DNA from: Actinomycetaceae bacterium TAE3-ERU4
Lineage (GTDB): Bacteria > Actinomycetota > Actinomycetes > Actinomycetales > Actinomycetaceae
Length of the DNA: 64,000 nt
Assembly (NCBI GenBank): GCA_019218365.1
Contig: JAHUUJ010000002.1
Span: forward strand, 1 to 64,000
Direction of reading: 5' to 3'
Part shown: positions 46,340 to 55,228 of the stretch, piece by piece
Position numbering within the stretch: the first letter of the stretch is position 1
How the letters are laid out: each line of letters begins with the position of its first letter
Notes under the pieces: model-generated
What the model saw: the letters and a program-made list of their open reading frames with translations, nothing else
What the model was told of the DNA's origin: nothing
The model's database searches: none
Made by a program: the position numbers and the translations under genes

Positions 46340-47323
46340 CTAGATAATTTGTTTGCGTGCTTTACCTGTTTTGTAAAATTCATCAAGGCTATCGAGTGCG
46401 CAGGTGACCATTTCGGAAACTGCTCCGAGCGTGTAGAACGCAATATGCGGGGTGATGGTAACGTTCGGGAACGAAGCTAGTAATGCCATATTACGGTTCG
46501 GTAGCGGTGCCAGGCGTTTGTCTTTATTGAAGAACGGCTGATCGCCTTCAACTACGTCAAGTGCTGCTGCCCTAACTTTTCCGCTTTCGAGGGCTTCGAT
46601 TAGCGCTTCGGAGTCGACTAGTTCGCCGCGTGCGCAGTTTACGAGAATAACCCCATCTTTCATCTTCGCGAAAGCTTTTTTGTTGAGGATATGCTGGGTT
46701 TCTTCGCGCAGTAGCAAGTGTAGGGAGATGACGTCTGCGCGTTGCACAAGCTCGTCAAAGGAAACGTAGGTCGCATACTTTTTGACTTCTTCATTTTCGT
46801 ATGGATCGTACGCTAGAATCTCGCATCCAAAACCGGATAGATACTTGATGAGTGTGGCTCCAATTTTTCCGGCACCGATTACCCCGACGGTGGTGTCTTT
46901 TAGTTCGCGTCCGTGCAGTCCGGTAATTGTATAGTCCTGTAGGTCTGAATTACGTAAGATAGCGCGTGTCTTGCGTAGGGACATCAGGATTAACATAAGG
47001 GCAAATTCGGCAACGGAACCAGGTGAGTATTCGGCGTTAGAAACGTGTATTCCGAGTTCTTTGGCGGCTTCAAGGTCGATGTTGTCATACCCGACTGAAC
47101 GGGTTGCGACATATTTGATTCCAGCGGCTTTGATTCCGGTGAGTACCTCGCGAGTTACGGGAGAGGTTAGGAGAGAGACTCCGTCGTATCCGTCAATAAG
47201 ATTCATATTCTCAGGAGTCAGCGCAACGGAGTGAAGATCAATTTGTATTTGTTTTTCTTCAGCGTATTTATGGAAGAAAGAGACCTCATCTGGGCGGACA
47301 TTGAAGGCAACTAGCTTACGCAT
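46340..47323 (-). CDS. D-lactate dehydrogenase-like 2-hydroxyacid dehydrogenase
   Basis: The 327-residue NAD enzyme has the Rossmann motif VGVIGAGKIGATL, the substrate Arg in NCARGELVD, and the catalytic His in TITPHIAFYT. YVATRSVGYDNIDL matches fermentative D-lactate dehydrogenases (LdhA/VanH group) closely. It likely reduces pyruvate to D-lactate to regenerate NAD. ATG 47323 follows AAAGGA; the longer frame to 47389 would run through the terminator hairpin and is unlikely. It is only distantly related to the copy at 13591-14574. Confidence 0.9.
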   Translation of the reverse strand: MRKLVAFNVRPDEVSFFHKYAEEKQIQIDLHSVALTPENMNLIDGYDGVSLLTSPVTREVLTGIKAAGIKYVATRSVGYDNIDLEAAKELGIHVSNAEYSPGSVAEFALMLILMSLRKTRAILRNSDLQDYTITGLHGRELKDTTVGVIGAGKIGATLIKYLSGFGCEILAYDPYENEEVKKYATYVSFDELVQRADVISLHLLLREETQHILNKKAFAKMKDGVILVNCARGELVDSEALIEALESGKVRAAALDVVEGDQPFFNKDKRLAPLPNRNMALLASFPNVTITPHIAFYTLGAVSEMVTCALDSLDEFYKTGKARKQII

Positions 47324-47358
47324 GATAAATCCTTTGGTGTGTTTGTATTTAGATGTAA

Positions 47359-47386
47359 AAATATCGGCCCCGGAGAGCCGATATTT
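47359..47386 (-). terminator. Terminator of the lipoate-ligase-like gene
   Basis: AAATATCGGC (47359-47368) and GCCGATATTT (47377-47386) form a perfect 10-bp stem; on the minus strand it runs into TTTTTACATC. It separates the ligase gene from the dehydrogenase, which therefore probably has its own promoter. Confidence 0.8.
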
Positions 47387-47391
47387 CACCC

Positions 47392-48441
47392 TTAAGGTAC
47401 TTTATGTATCCATTCTGGCGTGAGGAATTTAGTTTTTACAAGTTCTTGAGCACGTGACATTTCCGCTTCAGTTATCTCGCTTGGTGAGGTGTCGTATAGT
47501 CTGGCAAAGTGTTTGAGGAAAACTTCGATAATTTCCGTGCGCTCCATTCCGGTTTGTGAACGCATTGGATCTACTCGTTTAACGGCGGAACGTACGCCTT
47601 TATCACGGATTTTTTCGGCACCTATACGCATACATTCAAGCATTTTTAGTGTATCAATGTCGTAAGCCATCGTGACGTGGTGCAAAGTGATTCCGCAGGC
47701 GTATCGTTTTTGTGCGGCCCCGGCAATTTTTCCCTGTTCTGAAGCGATATCGTTGAGCGGTACATATTTTGCTTTTACCCCGACTTTTTCTAGTGCTCCC
47801 ATAACCCATTGATCGAGGAATTCGTATGAGGCGGCAAAGTTCATTCCATCTACAAGAGAGGTGGGCACAATAAGGGAATAGGTGATGCAGTTACCGGGTT
47901 CCATGAACATGGTTCCACCGCCGGTAACTCGACGAGAAACGGTAATCCCGTGTTTTTTCACTCCCGCTGGGTTAATTTCGTTATCGTAGGACTGGAAAGA
48001 TCCCATCACAATAAGTGGGGCATTCCAGTGCCAGATTCGCAGTGTGGGACCACGTCGGCCAGCGGCCATTTCTTCAGCTAGAACCTCATCGAGAGCAATG
48101 TTAATCATGGGGTCAACTACCGGCCCATTAATTACCTCGAAATGCAGTTCTTCCCAGGAGGAAGCTTTCTTCAGTGCTCGACGTACGGCGATTGCGATTC
48201 CCTCAAAAGTAAATCCGAAGAGGTTATCGTTTGGTTCTTTAGCTTTTTCTAGAGCATCTACTATGTCGGCCACGCTTGAATCAACCGATAGCCCGCAAAG
48301 GGCGTGGTTGTAGCGGTCAAGGGCAGTGTCGGGATCGAGGAAAAAGTCTCCGGCAATAGAGACATTTTCTAGGTGTCCATCATTTACTTCTACGTCAACT
48401 ACAATTAGTTTGCATCCGGGTTGTTTGTATTCTCCACGCAT
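47392..48441 (-). CDS. Lipoate--protein ligase-like protein with N-terminal accessory domain
   Basis: Residues about 105-330 form a lipoate/biotin ligase catalytic domain with RRVTGGGTMF (170-179, compare RRxxGGGxVxH) and the lysine-bearing GKIAGAAQ. Residues 1-90 resemble the small accessory domain that in E. coli LplA lies at the C-terminus, so the order is reversed. LplA-type enzymes attach lipoate to E2 or GcvH proteins or adenylate it. No lipoyl-enzyme genes lie nearby. Start ATG 48441 lacks a strong binding site. The exact reaction is inferred. Confidence 0.83.
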   Translation of the reverse strand: MRGEYKQPGCKLIVVDVEVNDGHLENVSIAGDFFLDPDTALDRYNHALCGLSVDSSVADIVDALEKAKEPNDNLFGFTFEGIAIAVRRALKKASSWEELHFEVINGPVVDPMINIALDEVLAEEMAAGRRGPTLRIWHWNAPLIVMGSFQSYDNEINPAGVKKHGITVSRRVTGGGTMFMEPGNCITYSLIVPTSLVDGMNFAASYEFLDQWVMGALEKVGVKAKYVPLNDIASEQGKIAGAAQKRYACGITLHHVTMAYDIDTLKMLECMRIGAEKIRDKGVRSAVKRVDPMRSQTGMERTEIIEVFLKHFARLYDTSPSEITEAEMSRAQELVKTKFLTPEWIHKVP

Positions 48442-48528
48442 GTGGGTAATTCTTTCATAGGACTTAGGGCCTTTGGTAGTATTTGTAATACTTTAATTTT
48501 GGGATTTACCTAACGATCGGAAAAAGAA

Positions 48529-48738
48529 ATGGCAAAAAAGAATCCCCCTGGCGGCTTTCTGATTTATCTCGCAATTGCTCTCTTTGCGACTTCGTTCGTA
48601 CTTGATTTCTTATGGATATTTTCTAAGGGAAACTTACTTATGTATGTGGCAGTTTTGTTGCAAGTAAGTGGCATTATCTGTTTTGTGATTCTCGGTAAGC
48701 TACAGCCTCAAAATAAGCGTCAAAAGAAAAATATCTAA
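48529..48738 (+). CDS. Small two-span membrane protein
   Basis: A 69-residue protein with a basic N-terminus (MAKKNPPGG), two hydrophobic helices at about 10-30 and 35-56, and a basic Gln/Lys tail. Charge placement suggests both ends face the cytoplasm. A weak GGAAAAAG precedes ATG 48529, and a strong terminator follows the stop directly, supporting a real gene. No family is recognised. Confidence 0.65.
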   Translation: MAKKNPPGGFLIYLAIALFATSFVLDFLWIFSKGNLLMYVAVLLQVSGIICFVILGKLQPQNKRQKKNI

Positions 48739-48782
48739 AAACGCTCCCCACCTCTTTAAGAGTTTTGAGATGGGGAGCGTTT
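48739..48782. terminator. Strong terminator after the small membrane protein gene
   Basis: AAACGCTCCCCA (48739-48750) pairs with TGGGGAGCGTTT (48771-48782), with inner CTCTT/AAGAG pairing and a TTTTT tail. It lies between convergent genes and likely serves the sugar permease gene too. Confidence 0.9.
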
Positions 48783-48800
48783 TTCTATCCTCTATATTTT

Positions 48801-49634
48801 TTAGCCCTTTACGCCACCGGCTACGAGGCCGGAGACAATCCATTTTTGGCATAGGACGAAGAAAATAATTACCGGTATAAGGGCAATTAGTGTAATCGTC
48901 ATAAAGAGTGGCCAATTCACCGTGAACTGTGAAACTGCATTGAAAACCTGTAACACAATAGTTCGATTTTCTGAAGATGAGAGGAATAGGTTTGGCCAGA
49001 GGAAATCATTCCAGGTTGAGAGGGTCTGGAAGATAATCACAGTGATAAGAATGGGGCGTATAAGAGGAAGAACAATAGTCCAATAGATTCGTACCGGCCC
49101 TGCCCCGTCTATACGCGCTGCTTCAATGATATCGAGCGGTAATTTACGCATGTATCCAACTATGAGGAAGTAGCAGAAAACTGCGGAACCAAGATAAATG
49201 ATAATTAGTCCCTGCAAGGTGTTTACCATTTCCAGTTGTCCGGCAGTTTGGTAAATCGGAATTAGGGTGGCCTGGGTTGGAATCGCAAAGGTAATTAGCA
49301 AAATAGTTCCCACTGCAGCAGTAAATTTGCTCTTTTGCAAAATCATTCCGTAGGCGGCCATGGAACCAATAATCACTTGGAAGAAAACCGCAAAAACGGT
49401 AACGATTATGGTGTTTAGAAAACTACGGGCTAGGGGGACAGAATTAAATGCCTCAACGTAATTTTGGAAAGAAAAGCTTTCGGGTAGTCCCAATGGGGAG
49501 ATACTCATTTGGGCTTGGTTCTTGAAGGTTGAAACTACAATGTAGTAGAGGGGGACAGCCACTAAAGTGGCCAGTGAAAGCATGAAAACCGTTAGTAGGA
49601 TGTACTTTACTTTGGCGTTTAGATTGCGGCTCAT
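48801..49634 (-). CDS. Carbohydrate ABC transporter permease (MalG type)
   Basis: A 277-residue, six-span permease with the EAA loop EAARIDGAGPVRIYWTIVLP that docks on an ATPase. It pairs with the MalF-type permease upstream through an ATGA overlap at 49631-49634. No ATPase gene lies in the cluster, so a shared MsiK-like ATPase encoded elsewhere probably energises it, as is common in actinobacteria. Confidence 0.92.
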   Translation of the reverse strand: MSRNLNAKVKYILLTVFMLSLATLVAVPLYYIVVSTFKNQAQMSISPLGLPESFSFQNYVEAFNSVPLARSFLNTIIVTVFAVFFQVIIGSMAAYGMILQKSKFTAAVGTILLITFAIPTQATLIPIYQTAGQLEMVNTLQGLIIIYLGSAVFCYFLIVGYMRKLPLDIIEAARIDGAGPVRIYWTIVLPLIRPILITVIIFQTLSTWNDFLWPNLFLSSSENRTIVLQVFNAVSQFTVNWPLFMTITLIALIPVIIFFVLCQKWIVSGLVAGGVKG

Positions 49635-50578
49635 GCGAACCTCCGGGTGACTTTATTTACTACCCAAACCTGGGTGAGAACGATTAAGGCTGAAGCAATG
49701 GTGAATACCACTGCGAGGGCTGAACCGAGGCTGTAGTTACTATTTGCTACACCTTCGAGAATGATTTGTTGGGTTACTGTGTTGGTAGAAACTCCGGGAC
49801 CACCCTTAGTCATTGCGTAGGGTAAATCGTAAATTTTTAACCCGGAGGTAACAAGTAGGAACGTTGAAACCGTAATTGCTGGGGTAAGTTGAGGCAAGGT
49901 GATGTGGAAGAATTGTTGAATCCCGGTAGCCCCGTCTACGCGAGCCTGTTCGTAAAGGTCAGCGGGAATTGACTGCAAGTAGGCAAGATAGAGGGTGGCA
50001 TGCCAACCTACCCCGGCCCAAATAGCTACAAAGATAATGCAGTATCGTGCGTAAGTTGGGTCTGACAACCACGGTATAGCCGAGCCACCGAGTTTGCGGA
50101 TAATTACGTTCAACGCCCCGGAGTCTAGAGGAGAGAAAATGTATTGCCAGACTAGCCCTAGAACTACTTGCGAGGGCACGCCGAGGAAGAAGAATAGTGA
50201 ACGAACCAATTTTTGTCCCATAAACCTTGCGTTTAAGGCAACTGCTAGGGGAATGGCTAGTACGGTGGTGAAAAGAGTTACCAAGACTGTAAATAGCAAA
50301 GTAAATCCCAAACCGGTAAGCATCGAGGAATCATTCAGAATTGCTCGATAGTTGTCTAGACCCGCAAAATTTACCTCTGGGGATAGTGCTTGATAGTCGG
50401 TAAAAGAGTAGTACAGGCTTTTCCCTAACGGAAGAGCGAAAAGGGCGATGAACACTGCCATGATTGGCAAAAGAAAGCCAAAAGATGCAAGTCTATTTTC
50501 TGTGCTTGCGCTAATGTTTCTTTTTACTTTTTGTAATTGTTTGCTGTTTGTCTTGGTTCTAACTCGCCTCTGGTCCAT
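49631..50578 (-). CDS. Carbohydrate ABC transporter permease (MalF type)
   Basis: A permease of about 315 residues with a basic N-terminal tail of roughly 35 residues, then six spans. It has the EAA-type loop YEQARVDGATGIQQFFHITLPQL. ATG 50578 is chosen because AGGGGA stands six bases before it; ATG 50584 is in frame but its binding site would touch the start. It forms the channel with the MalG-type subunit. Confidence 0.91.
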   Translation of the reverse strand: MDQRRVRTKTNSKQLQKVKRNISASTENRLASFGFLLPIMAVFIALFALPLGKSLYYSFTDYQALSPEVNFAGLDNYRAILNDSSMLTGLGFTLLFTVLVTLFTTVLAIPLAVALNARFMGQKLVRSLFFFLGVPSQVVLGLVWQYIFSPLDSGALNVIIRKLGGSAIPWLSDPTYARYCIIFVAIWAGVGWHATLYLAYLQSIPADLYEQARVDGATGIQQFFHITLPQLTPAITVSTFLLVTSGLKIYDLPYAMTKGGPGVSTNTVTQQIILEGVANSNYSLGSALAVVFTIASALIVLTQVWVVNKVTRRFA

Positions 50579-50601
50579 CCTCATTCCCCTAAATTAGATT
50601 T

Positions 50602-50649
50602 GGAGTAGGGCGAGGCGAAGAGGTTTTAGATAAATCCTCGCCCTACTCC
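50602..50649 (-). terminator. Attenuating hairpin between binding-protein and permease genes
   Basis: GGAGTAGGGCGAGG (50602-50615) is exactly complementary to 50636-50649, a 14-bp stem without a strong T-run. Such hairpins after binding-protein genes let the binding protein be made in excess over the permeases. Confidence 0.8.
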
Positions 50650-50669
50650 CGGTGGTTAATTGGTGAAGA

Positions 50670-51920
50670 TTACTTCCACTTTGCATCGAGGGCTTCGGTC
50701 ACCTTAGCGGGAGTCGTGTTGCCCAAAATTAGTTCTTGGAAGTTATCGGACATGGTCTTGGCCATTACAGCGGCTTTCTTTGGCCAGTTGGACCAGAAGT
50801 ATTTACCCTTTTGGAGGTAGTTAACGTAAACATCTTCAAACTCGGGATCTACTTTGGTTTTGTGTTTGGTGGAAGAAGAAATGGTTCCCAAAGATTCATC
50901 CATAATGGACAGACCCTTGTCACTATTTACGAAGCTGAAGAACTTCTCTGCGGCCTGAAGTTTCTTCCCCTCTAGTTTCGAGGACATGACGAAAGGCGAG
51001 TCGGGCCCTCCACCAATGTAGGGTTCTCCACCTTCAACTGCGGGATAGGGAGCAGTTCCAAAGTTTATTCCTGCTTTTTTGATGTCTGGGAAATCCCATG
51101 CTCCGGAGCGGTACATTGCTAGCTTGCCCTGTAAAAACTCCTGCTTTACCTGGTCGCCAGATAGCCCAACAACTTCTTTTGGCATAATTCCCGAGGTGCT
51201 AAGTGTTTGCCATTGAGTCAATACTGGGGTCCATACTTCAGAGAAAGTTTTTTCACCTTTATAGATGGGGTTGTTCTCGTCAGTAATTGAGTGCTGCGCA
51301 AAATAACCACCGAGCATGGGAAGGAAAGAACCCGATACAACGTTGCTTTCTTCCATGTAAACGGCAGTTCCACTAGCCTTGATTTTCTTCCCGTATTCGA
51401 TGAACTCTGGTAGCTTTTCAGGAATTTTTTCGGGGACGCCGGCTTTCTTTAGTAAATCTTTGTTGTAAACAATTACTCCGGCCCAGGCGCTAACGGGCAT
51501 TCCGTAAGTTTTCCCGTTCAAGCTATACATAGCCGCGCCCGTGGGGTCGATTCCCTCCATAAACGGCTTGCCCGTTAGATCCTTGGCGTATCCGCCTTTC
51601 ATGATGTCAGTACGGACTTCCGTTGACATGTGATAGATGTCTGGGATTTGATTTCCGGCGATGCGTGTAGTTAACAACTGGGCGTAACCGTTGGCCGAGC
51701 CTTCGGCGCTGTTGAAATCAATTTTGATATTTGGGTTTTCTTTTTCGAAGGCGTCAATTAGTGGACGAGCTATTTTTTCGTTCCACCATGACAGGTAGGT
51801 GAGAGTAACTTTTTCGTTGTCATCCTGGCTGGGGGTGGCTGATTTAGTGCCCCCGCATGCGCCTAGGCTTACCGCCAAGCTGGCGGCAATAACTACTGCA
51901 AGTCCCTTTTTGCGAAACAT
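50670..51920 (-). CDS. Sugar ABC transporter substrate-binding lipoprotein
   Basis: The 416-residue protein starts with a lipoprotein signal ending SLGACGG, then a family 1 solute-binding fold: VTLTYLSWWNEKIARPLIDAFEKENP, IPDIYHMS, and a C-terminal helical part. It would be lipid-anchored on the outer face and deliver an oligosaccharide or glycoside to the permeases. GAGG precedes ATG 51920. A LacI-type operator is just upstream. Confidence 0.93.
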   Translation of the reverse strand: MFRKKGLAVVIAASLAVSLGACGGTKSATPSQDDNEKVTLTYLSWWNEKIARPLIDAFEKENPNIKIDFNSAEGSANGYAQLLTTRIAGNQIPDIYHMSTEVRTDIMKGGYAKDLTGKPFMEGIDPTGAAMYSLNGKTYGMPVSAWAGVIVYNKDLLKKAGVPEKIPEKLPEFIEYGKKIKASGTAVYMEESNVVSGSFLPMLGGYFAQHSITDENNPIYKGEKTFSEVWTPVLTQWQTLSTSGIMPKEVVGLSGDQVKQEFLQGKLAMYRSGAWDFPDIKKAGINFGTAPYPAVEGGEPYIGGGPDSPFVMSSKLEGKKLQAAEKFFSFVNSDKGLSIMDESLGTISSSTKHKTKVDPEFEDVYVNYLQKGKYFWSNWPKKAAVMAKTMSDNFQELILGNTTPAKVTEALDAKWK

Positions 51921-51965
51921 TGTGGATAGCCTCTTTTCTTACGAAAATCACTGCATCTTTGCTAG

Positions 51966-51977
51966 CGATACGTATCT
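51966..51977 (-). promoter_or_regulatory. LacI-type operator upstream of the sugar importer
   Basis: CGATACGTATCT matches the perfect palindrome at 53176-53187 in 11 of 12 positions. It lies about 45 bp upstream of the binding-protein start and is followed by AT-rich promoter-like sequence. Confidence 0.7.
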
Positions 51978-52057
51978 ATATGATGACAGGGGGTGTATTA
52001 GTGCGTCAAATGAATTGTATGAATTGTTATAAATACTTGAAAATACGCTGAAAAATC

Positions 52058-53092
52058 TTAGTAAGTTCGAGTGGTGGCACGTCGTTGCAAACGTTCTGGG
52101 GCAATTAGATAAGTGTCTGCGGGAGCGTATGGATTCTTAATCTTAGCAAGTGCAATTTGCACAGCTTGTTGACAAATCTTATTTACATTTCCGCAAATAT
52201 TTGTGACTGGGCGCGGGTAGGAAACCGCAACGGTGTCGGGGCAATAGGCGACTACTGAAATGTCGGTGCCGGGTGTGAAACCTCTAGACTCTAAAAGACG
52301 TAGCACCCATTCTGCTGTTTTTGGGGTACGGGCAACAATCCCGGTGACTTTGTTATCTTTTGGGATCAGCTGATCGGCGATTCTCATGAAACCATCCCAA
52401 CGGGAATTTGGCCGGGGAACTATTTGTAAATCAATATTGCGTTTTTCGGATTGACTTTTTAGACCTTCGTAGAAATCGGAAACGAATTGAAAACTTTCTT
52501 TTTCGCCTCTGTCTTCACCAACGGCGATAGCGGCGGTATGGCCGGTTTGGTAAAGTTCTTCGATTAGTTCTTGGCCTACCTTGAAAGTGTCGAAATCAAC
52601 TACATCAAGATTCTCATTATTCTTTGGCCGACCCATTAAAATCGTTGGAACGCTTAGGTTTGAGGCGGTGTGGATACGTTCGTCGTTGATAGAAATATCC
52701 ATCATGATTATTGCGTCGCAGATAGAGCGAGAAGCTAATCTAGTAAGGTCTTTGGCTCCTCCTTCTAAAGGGGAGAGGATGACGTCGTAGTCATGTTTAC
52801 GGGCTTCTTTTATGATTGCCCGAATGTATGGTGCGGTTTCGCGAGCGTCAATTTTTTCGTCCAGGTGAACTCCTAATGCGATTACGTTGGTACGCGCGGT
52901 TCGAAGTGTTCGAGCTCCTGCATTAGGCTGGTAATTTAGCTGTTTTATTGCCTCTAAGACACGCTTTTCCGTTTCTGGTGAAACGTTGCGTCGGCCGCTC
53001 AGGACATAGGAAACCGTGCTCTGGGCTACGTTGGCGAGAGCTGCTACGTCGCGGCTAGTGGGTTTTTTATCGCCTTTATGTGCATTCATCAT
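52058..53092 (-). CDS. LacI family transcriptional regulator
   Basis: The 344-residue repressor has the N-terminal HTH TSRDVAALANVAQSTVSYVLSG, the hinge helix SPETEKRVLEAIKQLNYQPNAGARTLRT, and a periplasmic-binding-type sugar-sensing domain (VIALGVHL, AIIMMD, TILMGRP). It likely binds CGATACGTATCG sites in front of the importer and the GH31 gene and releases when the sugar is present. Start ATG 53092 (or 53089) lacks a clear binding site; TAATCT lies about ten bases upstream, so the transcript may be leaderless. Confidence 0.92.
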   Translation of the reverse strand: MMNAHKGDKKPTSRDVAALANVAQSTVSYVLSGRRNVSPETEKRVLEAIKQLNYQPNAGARTLRTARTNVIALGVHLDEKIDARETAPYIRAIIKEARKHDYDVILSPLEGGAKDLTRLASRSICDAIIMMDISINDERIHTASNLSVPTILMGRPKNNENLDVVDFDTFKVGQELIEELYQTGHTAAIAVGEDRGEKESFQFVSDFYEGLKSQSEKRNIDLQIVPRPNSRWDGFMRIADQLIPKDNKVTGIVARTPKTAEWVLRLLESRGFTPGTDISVVAYCPDTVAVSYPRPVTNICGNVNKICQQAVQIALAKIKNPYAPADTYLIAPERLQRRATTRTY

Positions 53093-53175
53093 AACTAGAT
53101 TAGCAAGTAATTGTGTCGATTAAAGTGCAAGAGTTTCCCTTTTGCTTTTTCCCGTTTATACTAATCTTGAAATGT

Positions 53176-53187
53176 CGATACGTATCG
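53176..53187 (+). promoter_or_regulatory. LacI-type operator upstream of the GH31 gene
   Basis: CGATACGTATCG is a perfect 12-bp palindrome with the central CG typical of LacI/GalR operators, followed by a second partial TTACGTATTT. It lies 35 bp before the GH31 start, in the divergent region with the repressor gene. Confidence 0.75.
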
Positions 53188-53221
53188 TTACGTATTTTGA
53201 CCTTCTTGGATAGGAAAACTC

Positions 53222-54856
53222 GTGAACGTTGAGGTTGGAAGGGATGACAAGAAGGGGGCAGGGACGCCTCTAGAATATTGTCAGAGAGCCCTTAAAAACG
53301 AATTGCAGATAAAGCTTCTACCCGGAGAGCACTGGTGGGGAGGGCTGGTTACAGATGGTGCTCAAATGCCATTTGATGAAAACACTGAATACTCTCGTGA
53401 TTTAGGGCATCCGGAAAAAGATGCGATGGGTCTAGGCCTGCCATCTAATCAGGTTTCTCCCTCGCTTGTATCAAATCGTGGACGTCTGGTTTTTTCTAAA
53501 TTTCCCTTTAAATTTACCTTTCAGCGCGGAGTGTTGCTGGTGCAGGGAAAAGAGGTTGAATTTGGGCAGTGTGGTCAAGACTTGCGGGGGGCCTATTCGG
53601 CATTATCAAGAATCTTTTTTGGCCCCTCGGGGAAGATGCCAGCTTCGCAACTTTTTACCAGCCCGCAATACAATACCTGGATTGAGATGCCCTACCTGCC
53701 AACCCAGGAAAAAACATTAGCCTATGCCAAGAAGCTTCTAGAAGGTGGGATGAAGCCCGGAGTTCTCATGATTGATGACAACTGGGCCAGTACTTATGGT
53801 ACTTGGGAATTTGATCGCTCTAGGTTCCCCGATCCTGTGCAGATGATAACTGAACTGCATGAGCTTGGTTTTAGTGTGATGCTTTGGGTTGTGCCTTTTA
53901 TTAGTCCCGATACTGCCACTTTCCGAGAGTTGGAAAAGAGGGGGTATCTATTGCGTCAGAGCGATGGAGAAATAGCTTTGCGGCGCTGGTGGAATGGAAT
54001 TAGTGCGACCTTTGACCTTTCTAATCCCGAAGCTGAAAAGTGGATTCATGAGCGCCTTAGATATTTGATTGAAGTTTTTGGCGTAGATGGTTTTAAATTC
54101 GATGCCGGTGATATTCGCGATTACAGAGAAGATGATGAAACTAGTGCTGGGTGGACTCCGGTAGAATTTTGCGAAAAATGGGCACAGATAGCTTCTTGCT
54201 ATCCCTTTAATGAGATTCGCGCCTGCTGGAAAAACTCTGGATTACCAATTGCCCAACGACTTGAGGATAAGCCGCCGGCATGGGGTGCTAAAGGGATTGG
54301 GACACTTATTCCAAATCTTCTTGCGCAAGGAATGATAGGACATCCCTACTCTTGTCCTGACATGGTCGGTGGTGGGGAAATTTCCGCTATGCAGGCGCAA
54401 TCCCGGATAGACGAAGAATTCTTTGTCCGCTACTGTCAGGTGGCGGCGCTCAGTCCGATGATTCAATTCTCCACCTCTCCTTGTCGCGTACTTACTGGAA
54501 AAGCGTTAGAGGCGGTAAAAAAGGCGCTTGATATACGTGAACGATTCCTTCCGCTCATTATGCGTCTAGCTACTGAAAGCGCATGTTCGGCAGAGCCAAT
54601 CATGCGTCCTATTTCCTACCATGTTCCGGGCGCACCGAAAATTATTGATCAGTTTTTCTTGGGAGAAAACCTTCTTGTGGCACCGGTAATTAAGCGGGGT
54701 CAAAAAGTAAGAGAAGTTATTTTGCCTGCCGGTCGTTGGGTTGGCGATGACGGGATTGAATACCTTATAGAAGATGAATATGCGAGTGTTGAAATAGAGG
54801 TTCCTTTAGGCCGTCTTCCCTACTTCCAAAATCGTGATTTAAAAAATGTTTTCTAG
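53222..54856 (+). CDS. Glycoside hydrolase family 31 (alpha-glycosidase)
   Basis: The 544-residue enzyme has the GH31 nucleophile Asp294 in FKFDAGD and the acid/base Asp380 in SCPDMVGGGE. LMIDDNWASTYGTWEFDRSRFPDP followed by MITELHELGFSVMLWVVPF resembles the MYORG/alpha-galactosidase branch more than alpha-glucosidases or xylosidases. There is no signal peptide, so it acts in the cytosol on the imported sugar. GTG 53222 follows TAGGAAAA. Shared operators tie it to the ABC importer and LacI repressor. Specificity is inferred from likeness only. Confidence 0.9.
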   Translation: MNVEVGRDDKKGAGTPLEYCQRALKNELQIKLLPGEHWWGGLVTDGAQMPFDENTEYSRDLGHPEKDAMGLGLPSNQVSPSLVSNRGRLVFSKFPFKFTFQRGVLLVQGKEVEFGQCGQDLRGAYSALSRIFFGPSGKMPASQLFTSPQYNTWIEMPYLPTQEKTLAYAKKLLEGGMKPGVLMIDDNWASTYGTWEFDRSRFPDPVQMITELHELGFSVMLWVVPFISPDTATFRELEKRGYLLRQSDGEIALRRWWNGISATFDLSNPEAEKWIHERLRYLIEVFGVDGFKFDAGDIRDYREDDETSAGWTPVEFCEKWAQIASCYPFNEIRACWKNSGLPIAQRLEDKPPAWGAKGIGTLIPNLLAQGMIGHPYSCPDMVGGGEISAMQAQSRIDEEFFVRYCQVAALSPMIQFSTSPCRVLTGKALEAVKKALDIRERFLPLIMRLATESACSAEPIMRPISYHVPGAPKIIDQFFLGENLLVAPVIKRGQKVREVILPAGRWVGDDGIEYLIEDEYASVEIEVPLGRLPYFQNRDLKNVF

Positions 54857-54904
54857 TGATTTCTATGAGAATAACGGGAAGAGAGCCTAACTCTATCGGA
54901 AATA

Positions 54905-55228
54905 CTAGGCTTTGAAAAAGGTTGAATATGCGGTAGTGAAGCGTTCCCATTCCAATTCCAGTTCCCCTAGGTATTCTTCTCCTTTGGAGGTAAGGCAATA
55001 ACTTTTACGTCCGGGACCACCCTCGCCCTCTAACCATGTAGATTCGCAGTATCCTTGTGTTTCGAGTTTGGTTAAGGCTGGGTAGAGCTGTGCTCCTTTA
55101 ACTCGTTCAAACCCGCGTTCTTCTAAGCGAGCGGAAAGAGCATATCCGTGCGCGGGAGAGATACTCATCTCGCGTAGAAGAAGTAGCGGGAGGGTGGTGC
55201 GTTGCCAGTCAGAGAATTTAGAGCTCAT
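54905..55228 (-). CDS. PadR family transcriptional regulator
   Basis: The 107-residue protein is a PadR winged helix: LLLLREMSISPAHGYALSARLEERG, then KGAQLYPALTKLETQGYCES and GRKSYCLTSKGEEYL. It overlaps the end of the upstream membrane-protein gene by 11 bases and is co-transcribed with it. Small PadR proteins with such partners usually control their own operon. Confidence 0.92.
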   Translation of the reverse strand: MSSKFSDWQRTTLPLLLLREMSISPAHGYALSARLEERGFERVKGAQLYPALTKLETQGYCESTWLEGEGGPGRKSYCLTSKGEEYLGELELEWERFTTAYSTFFKA

